DNA of 64,000 bases from Massilia yuzhufengensis (GTDB taxonomy: Bacteria > Pseudomonadota > Gammaproteobacteria > Burkholderiales > Burkholderiaceae_D): the NCBI RefSeq assembly GCF_900112225.1, contig NZ_FOLD01000004.1:62001-126000 (forward strand). The letters are read 5' to 3'. Shown here piece after piece: positions 44,447-55,731 of the stretch; position 1 is the first letter of the stretch; each line of letters opens with the position of its first letter. The position numbers were made by a program, and so were the translations under genes. The notes under the pieces were generated by a model, which was given only the letters and a program-made list of their open reading frames with translations, made no database searches and was not told where the DNA came from.

Positions 44447-45427
44447 TTAGATCACTTCCAGCACAATCTTGCCCACGTGCGTGCTCGATTCCATCAGCGC
44501 ATGCGCTTCGGCCGCCTGGGCCAGCGGGAAGGTCTTGAAAATGACCGGCTTGAGTGTGCCCGCTTCGAACAGGGGCCAGGCGCGCTCGCGCAAGCTGCGC
44601 GCGATGGCCGCCTTGAACGCGACCGGGCGCGGGCGCAGGGTCGAGCCGCTGATGTGCAGGCGGCGGCGCAGCACCTGGCCCAGGTCGATCTCGGCCTTGG
44701 CGCCACCGAGCAGCGCGATCAGGGCGATGCGTCCGTCGTCGGCCAGGCAGTCGATTTCGCGCGGAATATAGTCGCCGGCGACCATGTCGAGGATCACGTC
44801 GACGCCCTTCCCTGCCGTCAACTCCTTGACGACGGCGGCGAAGTCTTCCGTGCGGTAGTTGATGCCGCGCTCGGCGCCGAGCTGTTCGCAGGCGCGGCAC
44901 TTGTCGTCGGAGCCGGCGGTGGCGAACACGCGGTGGCCCAGGGCGACGGCGAGCTGGATGGCGGTCACGCCGATGCCCGAGGTACCGCCCTGCACCAGCA
45001 GGGTTTCACCGTCTTTCAGCTGCGCACGGTCGAAGATATTTGACCATACGGTAAAAAATGTCTCGGGCAGCGAGGCCGCTTCCAGCGGGCTCAAACCCTT
45101 CGGGATCGGCAGGCACTGCTCGGCCGGCGCCGTGCAGTATTCGGCATAGCCGCCGCCCTGCACCAGGGCGCAGACCATGTCGCCCTTGCTGAAGCCCGCG
45201 GCGGCGTAGTCGCCGTCCACGATCTCGCCGGCCACTTCCAGGCCCGGCAAATCGGAGGCGCCAGGCGGCACCGGGTATTTGCCGAGGCGCTGCAGCACGT
45301 CGGGACGGTTGATGCCGGCGGCGTGTACCTTGATCAGCACTTCGCCGGCTTTCGGGACCGGCGTCGGGCGTTCGCACAGCTGCAGGACGCTGGGGGCGCC
45401 CGGTTGGGTGATCTCGATGGCGCGCAT
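44447..45427 (-). CDS. NAD(P)H:quinone oxidoreductase, zinc-independent MDR family (PIG3-like)
   Basis: 326 residues. A medium-chain dehydrogenase fold without the catalytic-zinc cysteine. N-terminal GroES-like part with HAAGINRPDVLQRLGKYPVPPGASDLPGLEVAG, then the nucleotide-binding loop VQGGTSGIGVTAIQLAVALG. It is closest to the PIG3/QorB quinone oxidoreductases that reduce quinones with NADPH. Monocistronic; about 97 bp upstream of tpiA on the same strand. Confidence 0.92.
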   Translation of the reverse strand: MRAIEITQPGAPSVLQLCERPTPVPKAGEVLIKVHAAGINRPDVLQRLGKYPVPPGASDLPGLEVAGEIVDGDYAAAGFSKGDMVCALVQGGGYAEYCTAPAEQCLPIPKGLSPLEAASLPETFFTVWSNIFDRAQLKDGETLLVQGGTSGIGVTAIQLAVALGHRVFATAGSDDKCRACEQLGAERGINYRTEDFAAVVKELTAGKGVDVILDMVAGDYIPREIDCLADDGRIALIALLGGAKAEIDLGQVLRRRLHISGSTLRPRPVAFKAAIARSLRERAWPLFEAGTLKPVIFKTFPLAQAAEAHALMESSTHVGKIVLEVI

Positions 45428-45491
45428 GGCAGCTCCCGTGTTAAAAAAACCACAATTGTACGGGAGCTGGGGAAAACCCGCGCGGGACGTC

Positions 45492-45956
45492 TCAGCGCAA
45501 CGCGCCCACCGCGTCTGCCCGCCGCGTGGCGCTCGCCTGCTCGTGCGGGGCGCAGCGTCCCGTGTGCTCGAGCGTCACGCGGCGGCCATCCGGCGCCTGC
45601 AGGGTGAGCGTGCAGGTGTAGGGGTCGCCGAACCTGGTGTCCCAGCGCGGTTTCGGCGCAGGCGGCAGGCCGAAGGCCAAGGACAGGGTGGCCGCCGCGA
45701 GTGCGCCCGGTTCGCATCCATGGGCGGCCAGGGCGCGGCGGAGGAACGCGGCGTAATTGCGCGCGACGCTGCAACAGGCGGGTGCTTCAGGATGCGCGCG
45801 GCCGTGCAGGAGGTCGAGTTCGACGTGGTTGCCGTGGGGCAGCGCTTCGGTATGGAGGACGCCGAGCGCCCAGTAGCGGTCGATGTCGTTGTTGCGGCTG
45901 TTGAAGGAGCCGAGCAGTCCGGCTGCGCTGTGGTGGAGTTTGTGGTTGGTGATCAT
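45492..45956 (-). CDS. Hypothetical protein
   Basis: 154 residues, soluble, with four cysteines (APACCSV, HGCEPG, YTCTLT, GRCAPHE) and many His residues near the N-terminus. Segments like NNDIDRYWALGVLHTEA and VELDLLHGRA look like a real coding sequence, and it lies in a gap of the right size. I recognise no family. It ends about 65 bp upstream of the quinone oxidoreductase start, on the same strand. Confidence 0.55.
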   Translation of the reverse strand: MITNHKLHHSAAGLLGSFNSRNNDIDRYWALGVLHTEALPHGNHVELDLLHGRAHPEAPACCSVARNYAAFLRRALAAHGCEPGALAAATLSLAFGLPPAPKPRWDTRFGDPYTCTLTLQAPDGRRVTLEHTGRCAPHEQASATRRADAVGALR

Positions 45957-46060
45957 GGCGGCCCGCCTTTGCCGAACGACGGATGCCTGGCGTCATGCGA
46001 CGTATCGACCGGTGAATTTTGGGCCAGGGGGTTAGGTTAGCAGAATTTGATGTGCATGCA

Positions 46061-46199
46061 AAATTGGGTACCGGCCTTCGCCGGTACGACGGTCTTGGGG
46101 GTAGCGAAAAAAGCACGTAACGTCAGCTCTTGCCGCTACCCTTACCCCGTCGTTCCGGCGCAGGCCGAAATGATGCCACCGGCATCATTTCGCCCAAGT
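46061..46199. repeat. Inverted pair of palindromic repeats, family A; right copy interrupted
   Basis: The left copy (46061-46092, AAATTGGGTACCGGCC...GGTACGACGG) and the right copy (46148-46199, CGTCGTTCCGGCGCAGGCC...CCCAAGTTT) are inverted relative to each other. The inner spacer ends also pair (GGGTAGCG with CGCTACCC), so the whole block could form one large cruciform. In the right copy the expected arm is replaced by an 11-bp perfect palindrome (GAAATGATGCC and GGCATCATTTC). It sits between the hypothetical gene and katE. Confidence 0.8.
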
Positions 46200-46213
46200 T
46201 TACCTTGCCACGC

Positions 46214-48628
<2,415 letters not shown>

Positions 48629-48770
48629 CTCTGCCTCACTAGGTGTGTTGTTGTTGGAAACTACCGACCAACAACATAGCCTTGTGGGGCGAATGCGAAC
48701 TGTTGTGTATCTAACGGTGCCGCATAGAGCGTGCTTATTTATTACTATCGGGGCGATAGCATTTTACTAT
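48629..48770. other. AT-rich gap upstream of katE
   Basis: About 140 bp, much richer in A and T than its surroundings (for example the patches near 48738-48775). It probably holds the katE promoter. No strong sigma-70 box pair, hairpin terminator or repeat stands out. The following 255 bp hold only the doubtful small gene listed next. Confidence 0.4.
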
Positions 48771-49025
48771 TTAACTGCGATGGACTTCAGGGCAGACGCC
48801 CACCAGGGTGTCGCGCCGCAGGCGCAGGCGCGTGTACTGGGTGCGGATGCCGGCCGACATGCCCCATGCCGCAGCCCAGCGCAAGGCCCGGTCCGTATCC
48901 GGACCGAAGGGCCGCGCCGCCGACGCGCGGTTGAGCGCGGCCGACATGCGCTGCATTGCGTAAAGCTTTCTCATGGAAACGATTTTCGCCATGAGGCCAA
49001 GATACGGTTTCCATCGCAACTTCAC
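48771..49025 (-). CDS. Doubtful small basic protein
   Basis: 84 residues from a GTG at 49025 with AAGG five bases upstream; ATG codons at about 48992 and 48977 would give shorter forms. It is strongly basic with segments such as ALRWAAAWGMSAGIRTQY and LRLRRDTLVGVC. There is no signal peptide or membrane helix. It fits neatly between MYG1 and katE on the same strand, which is the main argument for it. Could be spurious. Confidence 0.35.
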   Translation of the reverse strand: MKLRWKPYLGLMAKIVSMRKLYAMQRMSAALNRASAARPFGPDTDRALRWAAAWGMSAGIRTQYTRLRLRRDTLVGVCPEVHRS

Positions 49026-49040
49026 AGTGCCTTACTTAAC

Positions 49041-50036
49041 TCAAGTCGCAAGCGCGGCGCGCGGTTCGCGCTGGGCCATGAGCGGTGTCAAGCCATTGTC
49101 CACGGCCTGCAAGGCCTGTTTCGCCATGGCATACGCCCCCTCGTAGGACTTGGCAGCGGCAATGAAGCGGCCGTTGTGGCAGAACTTGGCGTCCGGCACG
49201 CCGGTCACGGCGGCAAGGTCGGCGTCGCGCAGGCCGGCCCAGGGCGCCGGCAGGTCGGCGCGCGCGTCGAAGGTGTCGGGCGTGGCCGGCACCGTGTGCA
49301 GCATGTAGCGGTCTTCCGACAGGCTGTGGCTGATCACGAACAGCACTTTCGGCATTTCCTTGCGCACCACCGAGCTCCACGGCAGCGCCGCGTTCTTCAG
49401 GAACAGCAGGCGGCCCTCTTCCAGCGGCTGCGACTGGCGCACCTGGGCCAGCGCCAGGATCGCGCCGACCCGGTACTTGACGGCATTGACCATCACGTCG
49501 GCCAGGAAGGCCATCGCCTTGCGGAACTGGGCCAGGCGGTAGGCTTCGGCCTCGGCCCCGTAGCCAAGGCGCTGCTCGTCGAGCCAGTTCGGGTTGTAGC
49601 CGGACACCACGGCCGACATGCCGTAGCCGCCGGGCGCATTCCTGGCCGCGCCCACGTCCGACAAATCGAGGTACTGGACGATGTCGGCATCGATGGCATG
49701 GGCCATCTGCTGGGCCGTGTCGTCGTCGAGCTGGTGGTCGACGTGCTGGGCGGCCAGCGCGGCGACGCAGCGCGCCCCGTACTCGCGCCACACCAGGCCT
49801 GCGCTGGCGTAGGGCACGCCGCTGGCGCGGGCGCCGTCGAAGCCCTTCTGGTGGTGGTCGAAGCGGCCGGTGGCCGGGTCCCAGCTGCCGCCGACGTCGA
49901 CGACGAAGTCGGCCGCGTCGATGATGGCCGTGTCGCGGGTCCGGACGATGTCAGCGTCGGGAAAGAGGATATGCAGGACGGCGACTGCCCACGCGTCGTC
50001 TGCATGGAACTTGCCGTTGTGGGTCACGATGACCAT
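49041..50036 (-). CDS. MYG1 family protein (DHH-like metal-dependent hydrolase)
   Basis: 331 residues. The N-terminus THNGKFHADDAWAVAVLHIL and FDHHQKGFDG give the acidic/histidine metal site typical of MYG1 (UPF0160), related to DHH phosphoesterases; eukaryotic MYG1 is an exonuclease acting on RNA. Full length. In bacteria the function is not well established. It lies 45 bp downstream of fdhD on the same strand. Confidence 0.92.
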   Translation of the reverse strand: MVIVTHNGKFHADDAWAVAVLHILFPDADIVRTRDTAIIDAADFVVDVGGSWDPATGRFDHHQKGFDGARASGVPYASAGLVWREYGARCVAALAAQHVDHQLDDDTAQQMAHAIDADIVQYLDLSDVGAARNAPGGYGMSAVVSGYNPNWLDEQRLGYGAEAEAYRLAQFRKAMAFLADVMVNAVKYRVGAILALAQVRQSQPLEEGRLLFLKNAALPWSSVVRKEMPKVLFVISHSLSEDRYMLHTVPATPDTFDARADLPAPWAGLRDADLAAVTGVPDAKFCHNGRFIAAAKSYEGAYAMAKQALQAVDNGLTPLMAQREPRAALAT

Positions 50037-50080
50037 GAGGACTCCAGGATGCTCGAATGAAGCTGCGCATCATACCGGCT

Positions 50081-50923
50081 TCACCCCGCCAGCGGCGCAA
50101 TGCGTTGCGGATGGGTGTAGACGACGTGGCGCCCTCCCCGCACAAATCCGAGCAGGGTGACGCCGGCTCCCTGCGCCACTTTGACGGCCAGCGCGGTCGG
50201 CGCCGAAATGGCGGCCAGCAATGGAAAGCCTGCGCGCGCGGCTTTTTGCACCATCTCGAAACTGGCGCGGCTGGTCACCACGGCGAAGCCGCGGGTCACG
50301 TCGGCGCCTTCGCGCACCAGCGCGCCCACCAGCTTGTCGAGCGCATTGTGGCGGCCGATGTCCTCGCGCACGCACAGCAGCTCGCCCTCGAGGTTGGCCC
50401 AGCCGGCGGCGTGCACCGCGCCGGTGGCGTGGTGCAGGTGCTGGCGCTGCCCCATCGCCGCCATGGCGCGGTGCAGGGCGTCCGGCGTGACGCCCGGTTC
50501 CCGCGTACCGGCGATTGGCGTGGCAAACGTGTCGTCGTCGAACCGCTCCAGGCTCTCGACGCCGCACAGGCCGCAGCCGGTCTTGCCGGTGCGTGCGCGC
50601 CGCGTCTCTTTCAGGCGCAGCATGGCGCCGCCGGCGATGCGCATCTCGATGGCGATCCCGTTGACCGCCTCGTCCACCTCGATATCGTAGATGTCGCGCG
50701 CGTCGTGCACGATCCGCTCGCCAAGCGAAAAGCCGACCGCGAAATCTTCCAGGTCCTGGGGCGAAGCAAGCATGACGGCGTGGCTGATGCCGTTGTAGCT
50801 CAGCGCCACCGGCACTTCGTCGGCCACCAGCTCGGTGCCGTGTTCGAGCATGCCGTCGCGCCAGCGGTCGGCCGGCAGGCGGCTGGCGCCCGCGGGATCG
50901 AAGAAGCCTTCACCCGCGTTCAT
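50081..50923 (-). CDS. fdhD: Formate dehydrogenase accessory sulfurtransferase FdhD
   Basis: 280 residues from the ATG at 50923, which overlaps the stop of the molybdoenzyme gene (ATGA). The sulfur-carrying CxxC loop is KTGCGLCGVES; VREDIGRHNALDKLVG is the family signature. FdhD moves sulfur from IscS to the molybdenum cofactor of formate dehydrogenases; the coupling with the upstream gene shows which enzyme it serves. Confidence 0.96.
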   Translation of the reverse strand: MNAGEGFFDPAGASRLPADRWRDGMLEHGTELVADEVPVALSYNGISHAVMLASPQDLEDFAVGFSLGERIVHDARDIYDIEVDEAVNGIAIEMRIAGGAMLRLKETRRARTGKTGCGLCGVESLERFDDDTFATPIAGTREPGVTPDALHRAMAAMGQRQHLHHATGAVHAAGWANLEGELLCVREDIGRHNALDKLVGALVREGADVTRGFAVVTSRASFEMVQKAARAGFPLLAAISAPTALAVKVAQGAGVTLLGFVRGGRHVVYTHPQRIAPLAG

Positions 50924-53223
50924 GACGCGCTCCCGGCGCGCTCGAGGATGACGTCGATCGCCTTCGCGGCCGGCACCTTGCTTTCCTTGGCGTGGTGCCA
51001 CAGCGGGATCAGGGGGTTCAGCTCCGGGAAGTAGCCGGCGATGCAGCCCTGCGGCACGTCGTAGGGCACCACCGTGAGGCCATCCACGCGGCGCTCGACG
51101 CCGTCCTGGGCCGCGCAGCGCAGCGCCACCACATCGCCTTGCGCCAGCGCGTAGCTCGCCATGTCGGCGCGCGCCATGAACAGCACCATGCGGCTGCCGT
51201 ACACGCCGCGGAAGCGGTCGTCATGGCTGTAGATGGTGGTATTGAACTGGCCGTCGCTGCGCACCGTGAACAGGCGCAGCGTGGCCGGGCCGCCGCGCAG
51301 GTCCGGGTTGCCCTGCAGGCTCTCCGGCACCGTGAACCGGGCCATGCCGCCCTCGGTCTTCCAGACCCGGTGGGCCGCCGCAACCGGCTTGCGAAAGCCT
51401 CCCGGCGTCCACATGCGCGCATTGAAGTCGTGGAAGATCTCGGGATAGGTCGCCTCGATGGCCTCGCGCACGGTGCCGTAGTCCCCCACCCAGCGGTCCC
51501 AGTCGACCCGCGGGTTGGGGTCGAGCGTGGCCTTGGCGATGCCGGCCACGATGGCCGGCTCCGACAACAGGGTCGGCGCCGCCGGTTCGGCCATCCCGCG
51601 CGAGCCGTGCATGCAGGCGGTGCTGTCCTCCACCGTGACGTCCTGCGCCCCGCCGGCCTGGCGGTCGATTTCGATGCGGCCCAGGCACGGCAGGATGTAC
51701 GACGCCTTGCCGTGCACCAGGTGGTTGCGATTGAGCTTGGTGGAGATTTGCACCGTGAGCGGCAGCTCGCGCCAGGCCGCTTCCATCAGGCCGCGCTCCG
51801 GCACCGCGCGCACGAAGTTCCCGCCCAGGCCAATGAAGGCTTGCACCTTGCGCGCCAGGATGCCTTCGCAGGCTTCCACGGTGTTCATGCCCTGCTTGCG
51901 CGGAGGCTCGAAGCCGTACAGCTCCTTGAGCTTGTCGAGCGGGGCGAGTTCCGGCTTTTCGGTAATGCCCACCGTGCGCTGGCCCTGCACGTTGGAGTGG
52001 CCGCGCACCGGGCACACGCCGGCGCCCGCCTTGCCGATGTTCCCGCGCAGGAGCAGCAGGTTGACCACCATCGCCACGTTCTGCACGCCGTTGCGGTGCT
52101 GGGTCAGGCCCATGCCGTAGACGGCCATCACGGCGGAAGACTTGCAATAGACGCCGGCCGCGCTTTCCAGGTCGGGCCGCCACAGGCCGGATTCGCGCTC
52201 GATATCGGCCCATTCGCAGGCGCGCACCGCCGCTTCGAAATCAGCGAAGCCCTCGGTGTGTTCCTGGATGAAGGCGGTGTCGAGCACCCGCTGCCTGCCG
52301 CTGGCCAGGGCCGCATCGTCGAGGTCGAAGATCGCCTTGCACAGCCCCATGATGGCGGCCGTATCGCCGCCCGGCTTGACCTGGTGGTACTGGGTGCTGA
52401 TGGCCGTCTCGTGCCCGGTCAGCATCTCGGCCGGCGACTGCGGATTGGTGAAGCTCACCAGCCCGCGCTCGCGCAGCGGATTGAAGGTGATGATCGGCAC
52501 ATCGCGCTTGCGCACCGCCTGCAGCTGGTGCAGCATGCGCGGGCTGTTCACGCCCACGTTCTGGCCGAAGAAGAAGATGCAGTCGGTCTGCTCGAAGTCT
52601 TCCAGCACCACGGTGCCGACCGCGACCCCGATGGTCTTCTGCAGGCCGACCGAGGTGCTTTCGTGGCACATGTTCGAGCTGTCGGGCAGGTTGTTATTGC
52701 CGTACATGCGCGCCAGCAGCGCGTACATGTAGGAGGTTTCGAGCGAGGCGCGCCCGGAACTGTAGAACACCACCTGCTCGCGGTCCATGCCGCGCAGCGC
52801 CGCGCCGATTTCGGCAAATGCGGCGTCCCAGGAAAGTTCGCGGTAGGTGTCGGTGCCGGGGTCGTAGCGCATCGGCACCGTGAGGCGGCCCTGGTCTTCC
52901 AGGCGGTGGTCGTCCCAGGTCGCCAGTTCGGTCACCGTGTGCCGCGCGAAGAAATCGGCGCCGATGGCCTTGCTGGTGGTCTCCCAGGCCGTGGCCTTGG
53001 CCCCGCTTTCGCAGAATTCGAAAGGGTGCGGATTGGCCGGCTTGGCCCAGGCGCAGCTGACGCAGGCGTAGCCGTCCGGCTTGTTCTGCTTGAGCAGCAG
53101 AGCGCTGTCCTTCAGCGCCACCCGCTGGTCGAACAGGATGTGCGTGACCTCGCCCACTGAACCCCAGCCGCCGGCCGGCATGGTCGGGTCTTCGATGCGG
53201 ACATCGCCTGAATGCTTGCTCAT
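50920..53223 (-). CDS. FdhF/YdeP-family molybdopterin oxidoreductase
   Basis: 767 residues from the ATG at 53223, preceded by GAGGAG. N-terminal iron-sulfur cysteines are CVSCAW and FEFCESG (three visible). The molybdenum ligand is likely the Cys in SNMCHESTSVG, followed by His as in formate dehydrogenases, with Cys in place of selenocysteine. Cofactor-binding segments are FFGQNVGVNSPRML, CPVRGHSNVQGQRTVG and the C-terminal dinucleotide domain. Members of the YdeP branch are linked to acid resistance in E. coli; the substrate is not firmly known. Cotranscribed with fdhD. Confidence 0.93.
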   Translation of the reverse strand: MSKHSGDVRIEDPTMPAGGWGSVGEVTHILFDQRVALKDSALLLKQNKPDGYACVSCAWAKPANPHPFEFCESGAKATAWETTSKAIGADFFARHTVTELATWDDHRLEDQGRLTVPMRYDPGTDTYRELSWDAAFAEIGAALRGMDREQVVFYSSGRASLETSYMYALLARMYGNNNLPDSSNMCHESTSVGLQKTIGVAVGTVVLEDFEQTDCIFFFGQNVGVNSPRMLHQLQAVRKRDVPIITFNPLRERGLVSFTNPQSPAEMLTGHETAISTQYHQVKPGGDTAAIMGLCKAIFDLDDAALASGRQRVLDTAFIQEHTEGFADFEAAVRACEWADIERESGLWRPDLESAAGVYCKSSAVMAVYGMGLTQHRNGVQNVAMVVNLLLLRGNIGKAGAGVCPVRGHSNVQGQRTVGITEKPELAPLDKLKELYGFEPPRKQGMNTVEACEGILARKVQAFIGLGGNFVRAVPERGLMEAAWRELPLTVQISTKLNRNHLVHGKASYILPCLGRIEIDRQAGGAQDVTVEDSTACMHGSRGMAEPAAPTLLSEPAIVAGIAKATLDPNPRVDWDRWVGDYGTVREAIEATYPEIFHDFNARMWTPGGFRKPVAAAHRVWKTEGGMARFTVPESLQGNPDLRGGPATLRLFTVRSDGQFNTTIYSHDDRFRGVYGSRMVLFMARADMASYALAQGDVVALRCAAQDGVERRVDGLTVVPYDVPQGCIAGYFPELNPLIPLWHHAKESKVPAAKAIDVILERAGSAS

Positions 53224-53492
53224 TGCAACTCCTCGCGCTTGGATGAGCCACGCTAGCCCGGTTTGCCTCCTGGCTCGGTGCGCCTGCGAACAGTGGGACG
53301 GAAAGTCCGGGGACAAATCCCGGACGGTCGACCCTTGAACCCTGAAAAATTCTTGCGGGAATGACAATCATGGCTTGTTTCGATCCGGCGCAAGGGAGCG
53401 GCCTGTTGCCATCTTGTTCATGCCGGCGGCCATTGATAAATTGATCACACGAGTCCATGCGTCGCATGGGCACTTGCCCCCCGGAGCGCACG

Positions 53493-54815
53493 ATGAACCG
53501 ACTCCTGACCGTCCTGCCCGCCTTGTTCGCGGTCGCGCGCCGTTTCGCGGCCGGCGTCGCCCACTCCGCGCGCCGGCTGAACCCGCCACGGCGGCGCCTG
53601 CTGCTGGGCAGCGCCATGCTGGCCGCGGCGATCGCCCTCACCAGCCAGCCGGTGGGCGCGCAGCCGTGGCTGGGCGAACCGTGGACCGGCACCTGGGGCG
53701 CGGCGCCCGCCGGTCCGGCGCCGGACGCCGGGCTGCCGGCCTTCAACAACCACACGCTGCGCCTGATCGTCCACACCAGCATCGGCGGCAACCGGGTGCG
53801 CATCCGCGTGTCCAACGAAATGGGGGTGCTGGCGCTGCGCGTCGGCGCGGCCCACATCGGCCTGCGCGCCGGCGGCTCCGACATCGCCGCCGGCAGCGGC
53901 CGCGTGCTCACCTTCGGCGGTCGCCCATCGGTCACCATCCCGCCCGGCGCCCCGGTGCTGTCCGACCCGGTGGAACTGAACATCCCGCCGCTGTCCGACC
54001 TCGCCGTGAGCCTCTACCTGCCCGGCACCGTGCAGGCGAGCACGCTGCACGCCAACGCTTCCCAGACCAGCTACGTGTCGCTGCCGGGCGACTTCAGCGC
54101 CGCGCCGACCTTGCCGGTGCAGCGCACGCTGTCGGCCTGGCCCTTCCTGACGGCGGTGGAAGTGGACGCGCAGGGCCCGGCCATCGTCGCGCTGGGCGAC
54201 TCGATCACCGACGGCACGCGCAGCACGCCGGACGCCAACAAGCGCTGGCCCGACTGGCTGGCGCGCCGCCTGCAGGCGCTGCGCGGACCGGCCGCGCGCC
54301 TGGCCGTGGTCAACCGCAGCATCAACGGCAGTCGCCTGCTGTCCACCGCCCCCGGCAACCTGTTCGGCCGCAGCGCGCTGGAGCGCTTCGACCGCGACGT
54401 CCTGTCGACCGCCGGCGTGCGCTACCTGACCGTACTCATCGGTATCAACGACATCGGCAACAGCTCGGCTACCAGCCCGGTGACTCTGCAAGATCTGGTG
54501 GCCGGCTACCGCCAGCTGATCGCCCGCGCCCGCGCCAAGCGCATCGCAGTCATCGGCGGCACCCTGCTCCCCTTCGAGGGCGCGGGCGCGTATACGCCCG
54601 AAAACGACAGCCTGCGCCAGGCCGTCAACGAATGGATCCGCAACCACGACGAATTCGACGCCATCATCGACTTCGACCGCGCCACCCGCGACCCGTCCCG
54701 CCCCGCGCGCCTCCTGCCCGCCTACGACAGCGGCGACCACCTGCACCCCAACGACCTCGGCTACCAGGCCATGGCCGACGCCATCCCCCTCGAACAATTC
54801 CGCCGCTCCCCCTAA
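53493..54815 (+). CDS. Secreted SGNH/GDSL-type esterase
   Basis: 440 residues from the ATG at 53493 (GGAG seven bases upstream). A basic N-terminus with RRRLLLGSAMLAAAIAL and cleavage near VGAQ indicates export. The nucleophile Ser is in VALGDSITDG (about residue 237), block III is GINDIGNSS, and the Asp/His pair is in SGDHLHPND (about 414-418). A beta-rich domain of roughly 170 residues precedes the hydrolase domain. Likely an esterase or lipase acting on polysaccharide side groups; substrate unknown. It faces away from the molybdoenzyme gene. Confidence 0.92.
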   Translation: MNRLLTVLPALFAVARRFAAGVAHSARRLNPPRRRLLLGSAMLAAAIALTSQPVGAQPWLGEPWTGTWGAAPAGPAPDAGLPAFNNHTLRLIVHTSIGGNRVRIRVSNEMGVLALRVGAAHIGLRAGGSDIAAGSGRVLTFGGRPSVTIPPGAPVLSDPVELNIPPLSDLAVSLYLPGTVQASTLHANASQTSYVSLPGDFSAAPTLPVQRTLSAWPFLTAVEVDAQGPAIVALGDSITDGTRSTPDANKRWPDWLARRLQALRGPAARLAVVNRSINGSRLLSTAPGNLFGRSALERFDRDVLSTAGVRYLTVLIGINDIGNSSATSPVTLQDLVAGYRQLIARARAKRIAVIGGTLLPFEGAGAYTPENDSLRQAVNEWIRNHDEFDAIIDFDRATRDPSRPARLLPAYDSGDHLHPNDLGYQAMADAIPLEQFRRSP

Positions 54816-54829
54816 CTTCCACTTCGGCA

Positions 54830-54944
54830 CTTCGGGGTCAGGTCTGACATTTGGACACGGCCTCGACAGTACAGGAGGGGAACCAAGCAAAAACAGGCGA
54901 AATAAGGCAGAGCTCGTGTCTGAATGTCAGACCTGACCCCGAAG
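54830..54944. repeat. Inverted pair of REP-like repeats, family B
   Basis: A copy at 54830-54859 identical to the one at 17114-17143, and its inverse at 54915-54944 with two changes (CTGAAT for CCAAAT), 55 bp apart. The pair lies just after the SGNH gene, where it may end transcription, and contains no gene between the arms. Confidence 0.85.
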
Positions 54945-55021
54945 GTACGAAGGTAGAATAATTGGGCGCAAAGCCGGCGGTGACAGCGCTAAAAAAACCG
55001 CCGGGGGGGCCGGCGGTGTCG

Positions 55022-55633
55022 TCAGGAGTTGCTGCCCGTGCGGGAGGCGGTCGGGAGGGGGCGGCCGGGACGCCACAGGCGCGACAGCGATTGCGCTTCC
55101 TCGATCTGCTCCTGGGTCATCTGGCGCGAGATGGCGGCGCGCTGCTCGACGGCGTTGTGGTTGCCGCTGGCGGCGGCGAGGTTCCACAGCATGTAGGCCA
55201 GCACCATGTCCTGCGGCATGCCGGCCTGGTGGTAGCGGTACATGAGGCCGAGCGCGTGCTGGGCCTCGGCGTGGCCCTGCTCGGCGGCGCGGCGGAACCA
55301 GGTGACCGCGTGGCGCTGGTCTTGCGGGACCGCGTTGCCCGTGTAGTACATGGCGCCGACGACGTACTGCGCGTCGGCCTTGCCCTGCTGGGCAGCCTTC
55401 TGGTGCCAGGTGAAGGCCTGCTTGTAGTCGCGCGTGACGCCGCGGCCCATGTAATACATCAGGCCCAGCAAATGCTGGGCGTCCGCGTGGCCGGACTTGG
55501 CGAGCGGGAGGATCTCTTTCAGTGCTGCCGCGTAGTTGCGCGCGTTGTAAGCGCTGGCGCCCTCCGCGAAGCCCGCCTGCGCGCCGCCTTGCAGGCCGAG
55601 CGCGAGTGCGATCGCTATCAATAGTTTTTTCAT
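55022..55633 (-). CDS. Secreted Sel1-repeat protein
   Basis: 203 residues with a signal peptide (MKKLLIAIALALGLQGGAQA). Three to four Sel1-like repeats follow, each with the A-x-LGxMYxxG core (GLMYYMGRGVTRDYKQA; GAMYYTGNAVPQDQRHA; GLMYRYHQAGMPQDMVLA). Such repeats form alpha-solenoids that bind other proteins. Likely periplasmic; partner unknown. The short tail after the last repeat ends in ASRTGSNS. On the same strand as the DUF2807 gene, about 98 bp downstream of it. Confidence 0.9.
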   Translation of the reverse strand: MKKLLIAIALALGLQGGAQAGFAEGASAYNARNYAAALKEILPLAKSGHADAQHLLGLMYYMGRGVTRDYKQAFTWHQKAAQQGKADAQYVVGAMYYTGNAVPQDQRHAVTWFRRAAEQGHAEAQHALGLMYRYHQAGMPQDMVLAYMLWNLAAASGNHNAVEQRAAISRQMTQEQIEEAQSLSRLWRPGRPLPTASRTGSNS

Positions 55634-55731
55634 GTCTCGTGCATGGAGTCAGGATCTCTGCGGTCCCTTGGTCCCCGCGGGGACTCATTTTGTTCTTGTA
55701 ATGTGCGTCGTTTGTGTCGTTCCGGCCCTGC

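Noticed and set aside
50920..53223. Selenocysteine in the molybdoenzyme
   Set aside because: The Mo-ligand position is an ordinary Cys codon and no in-frame TGA interrupts the gene.
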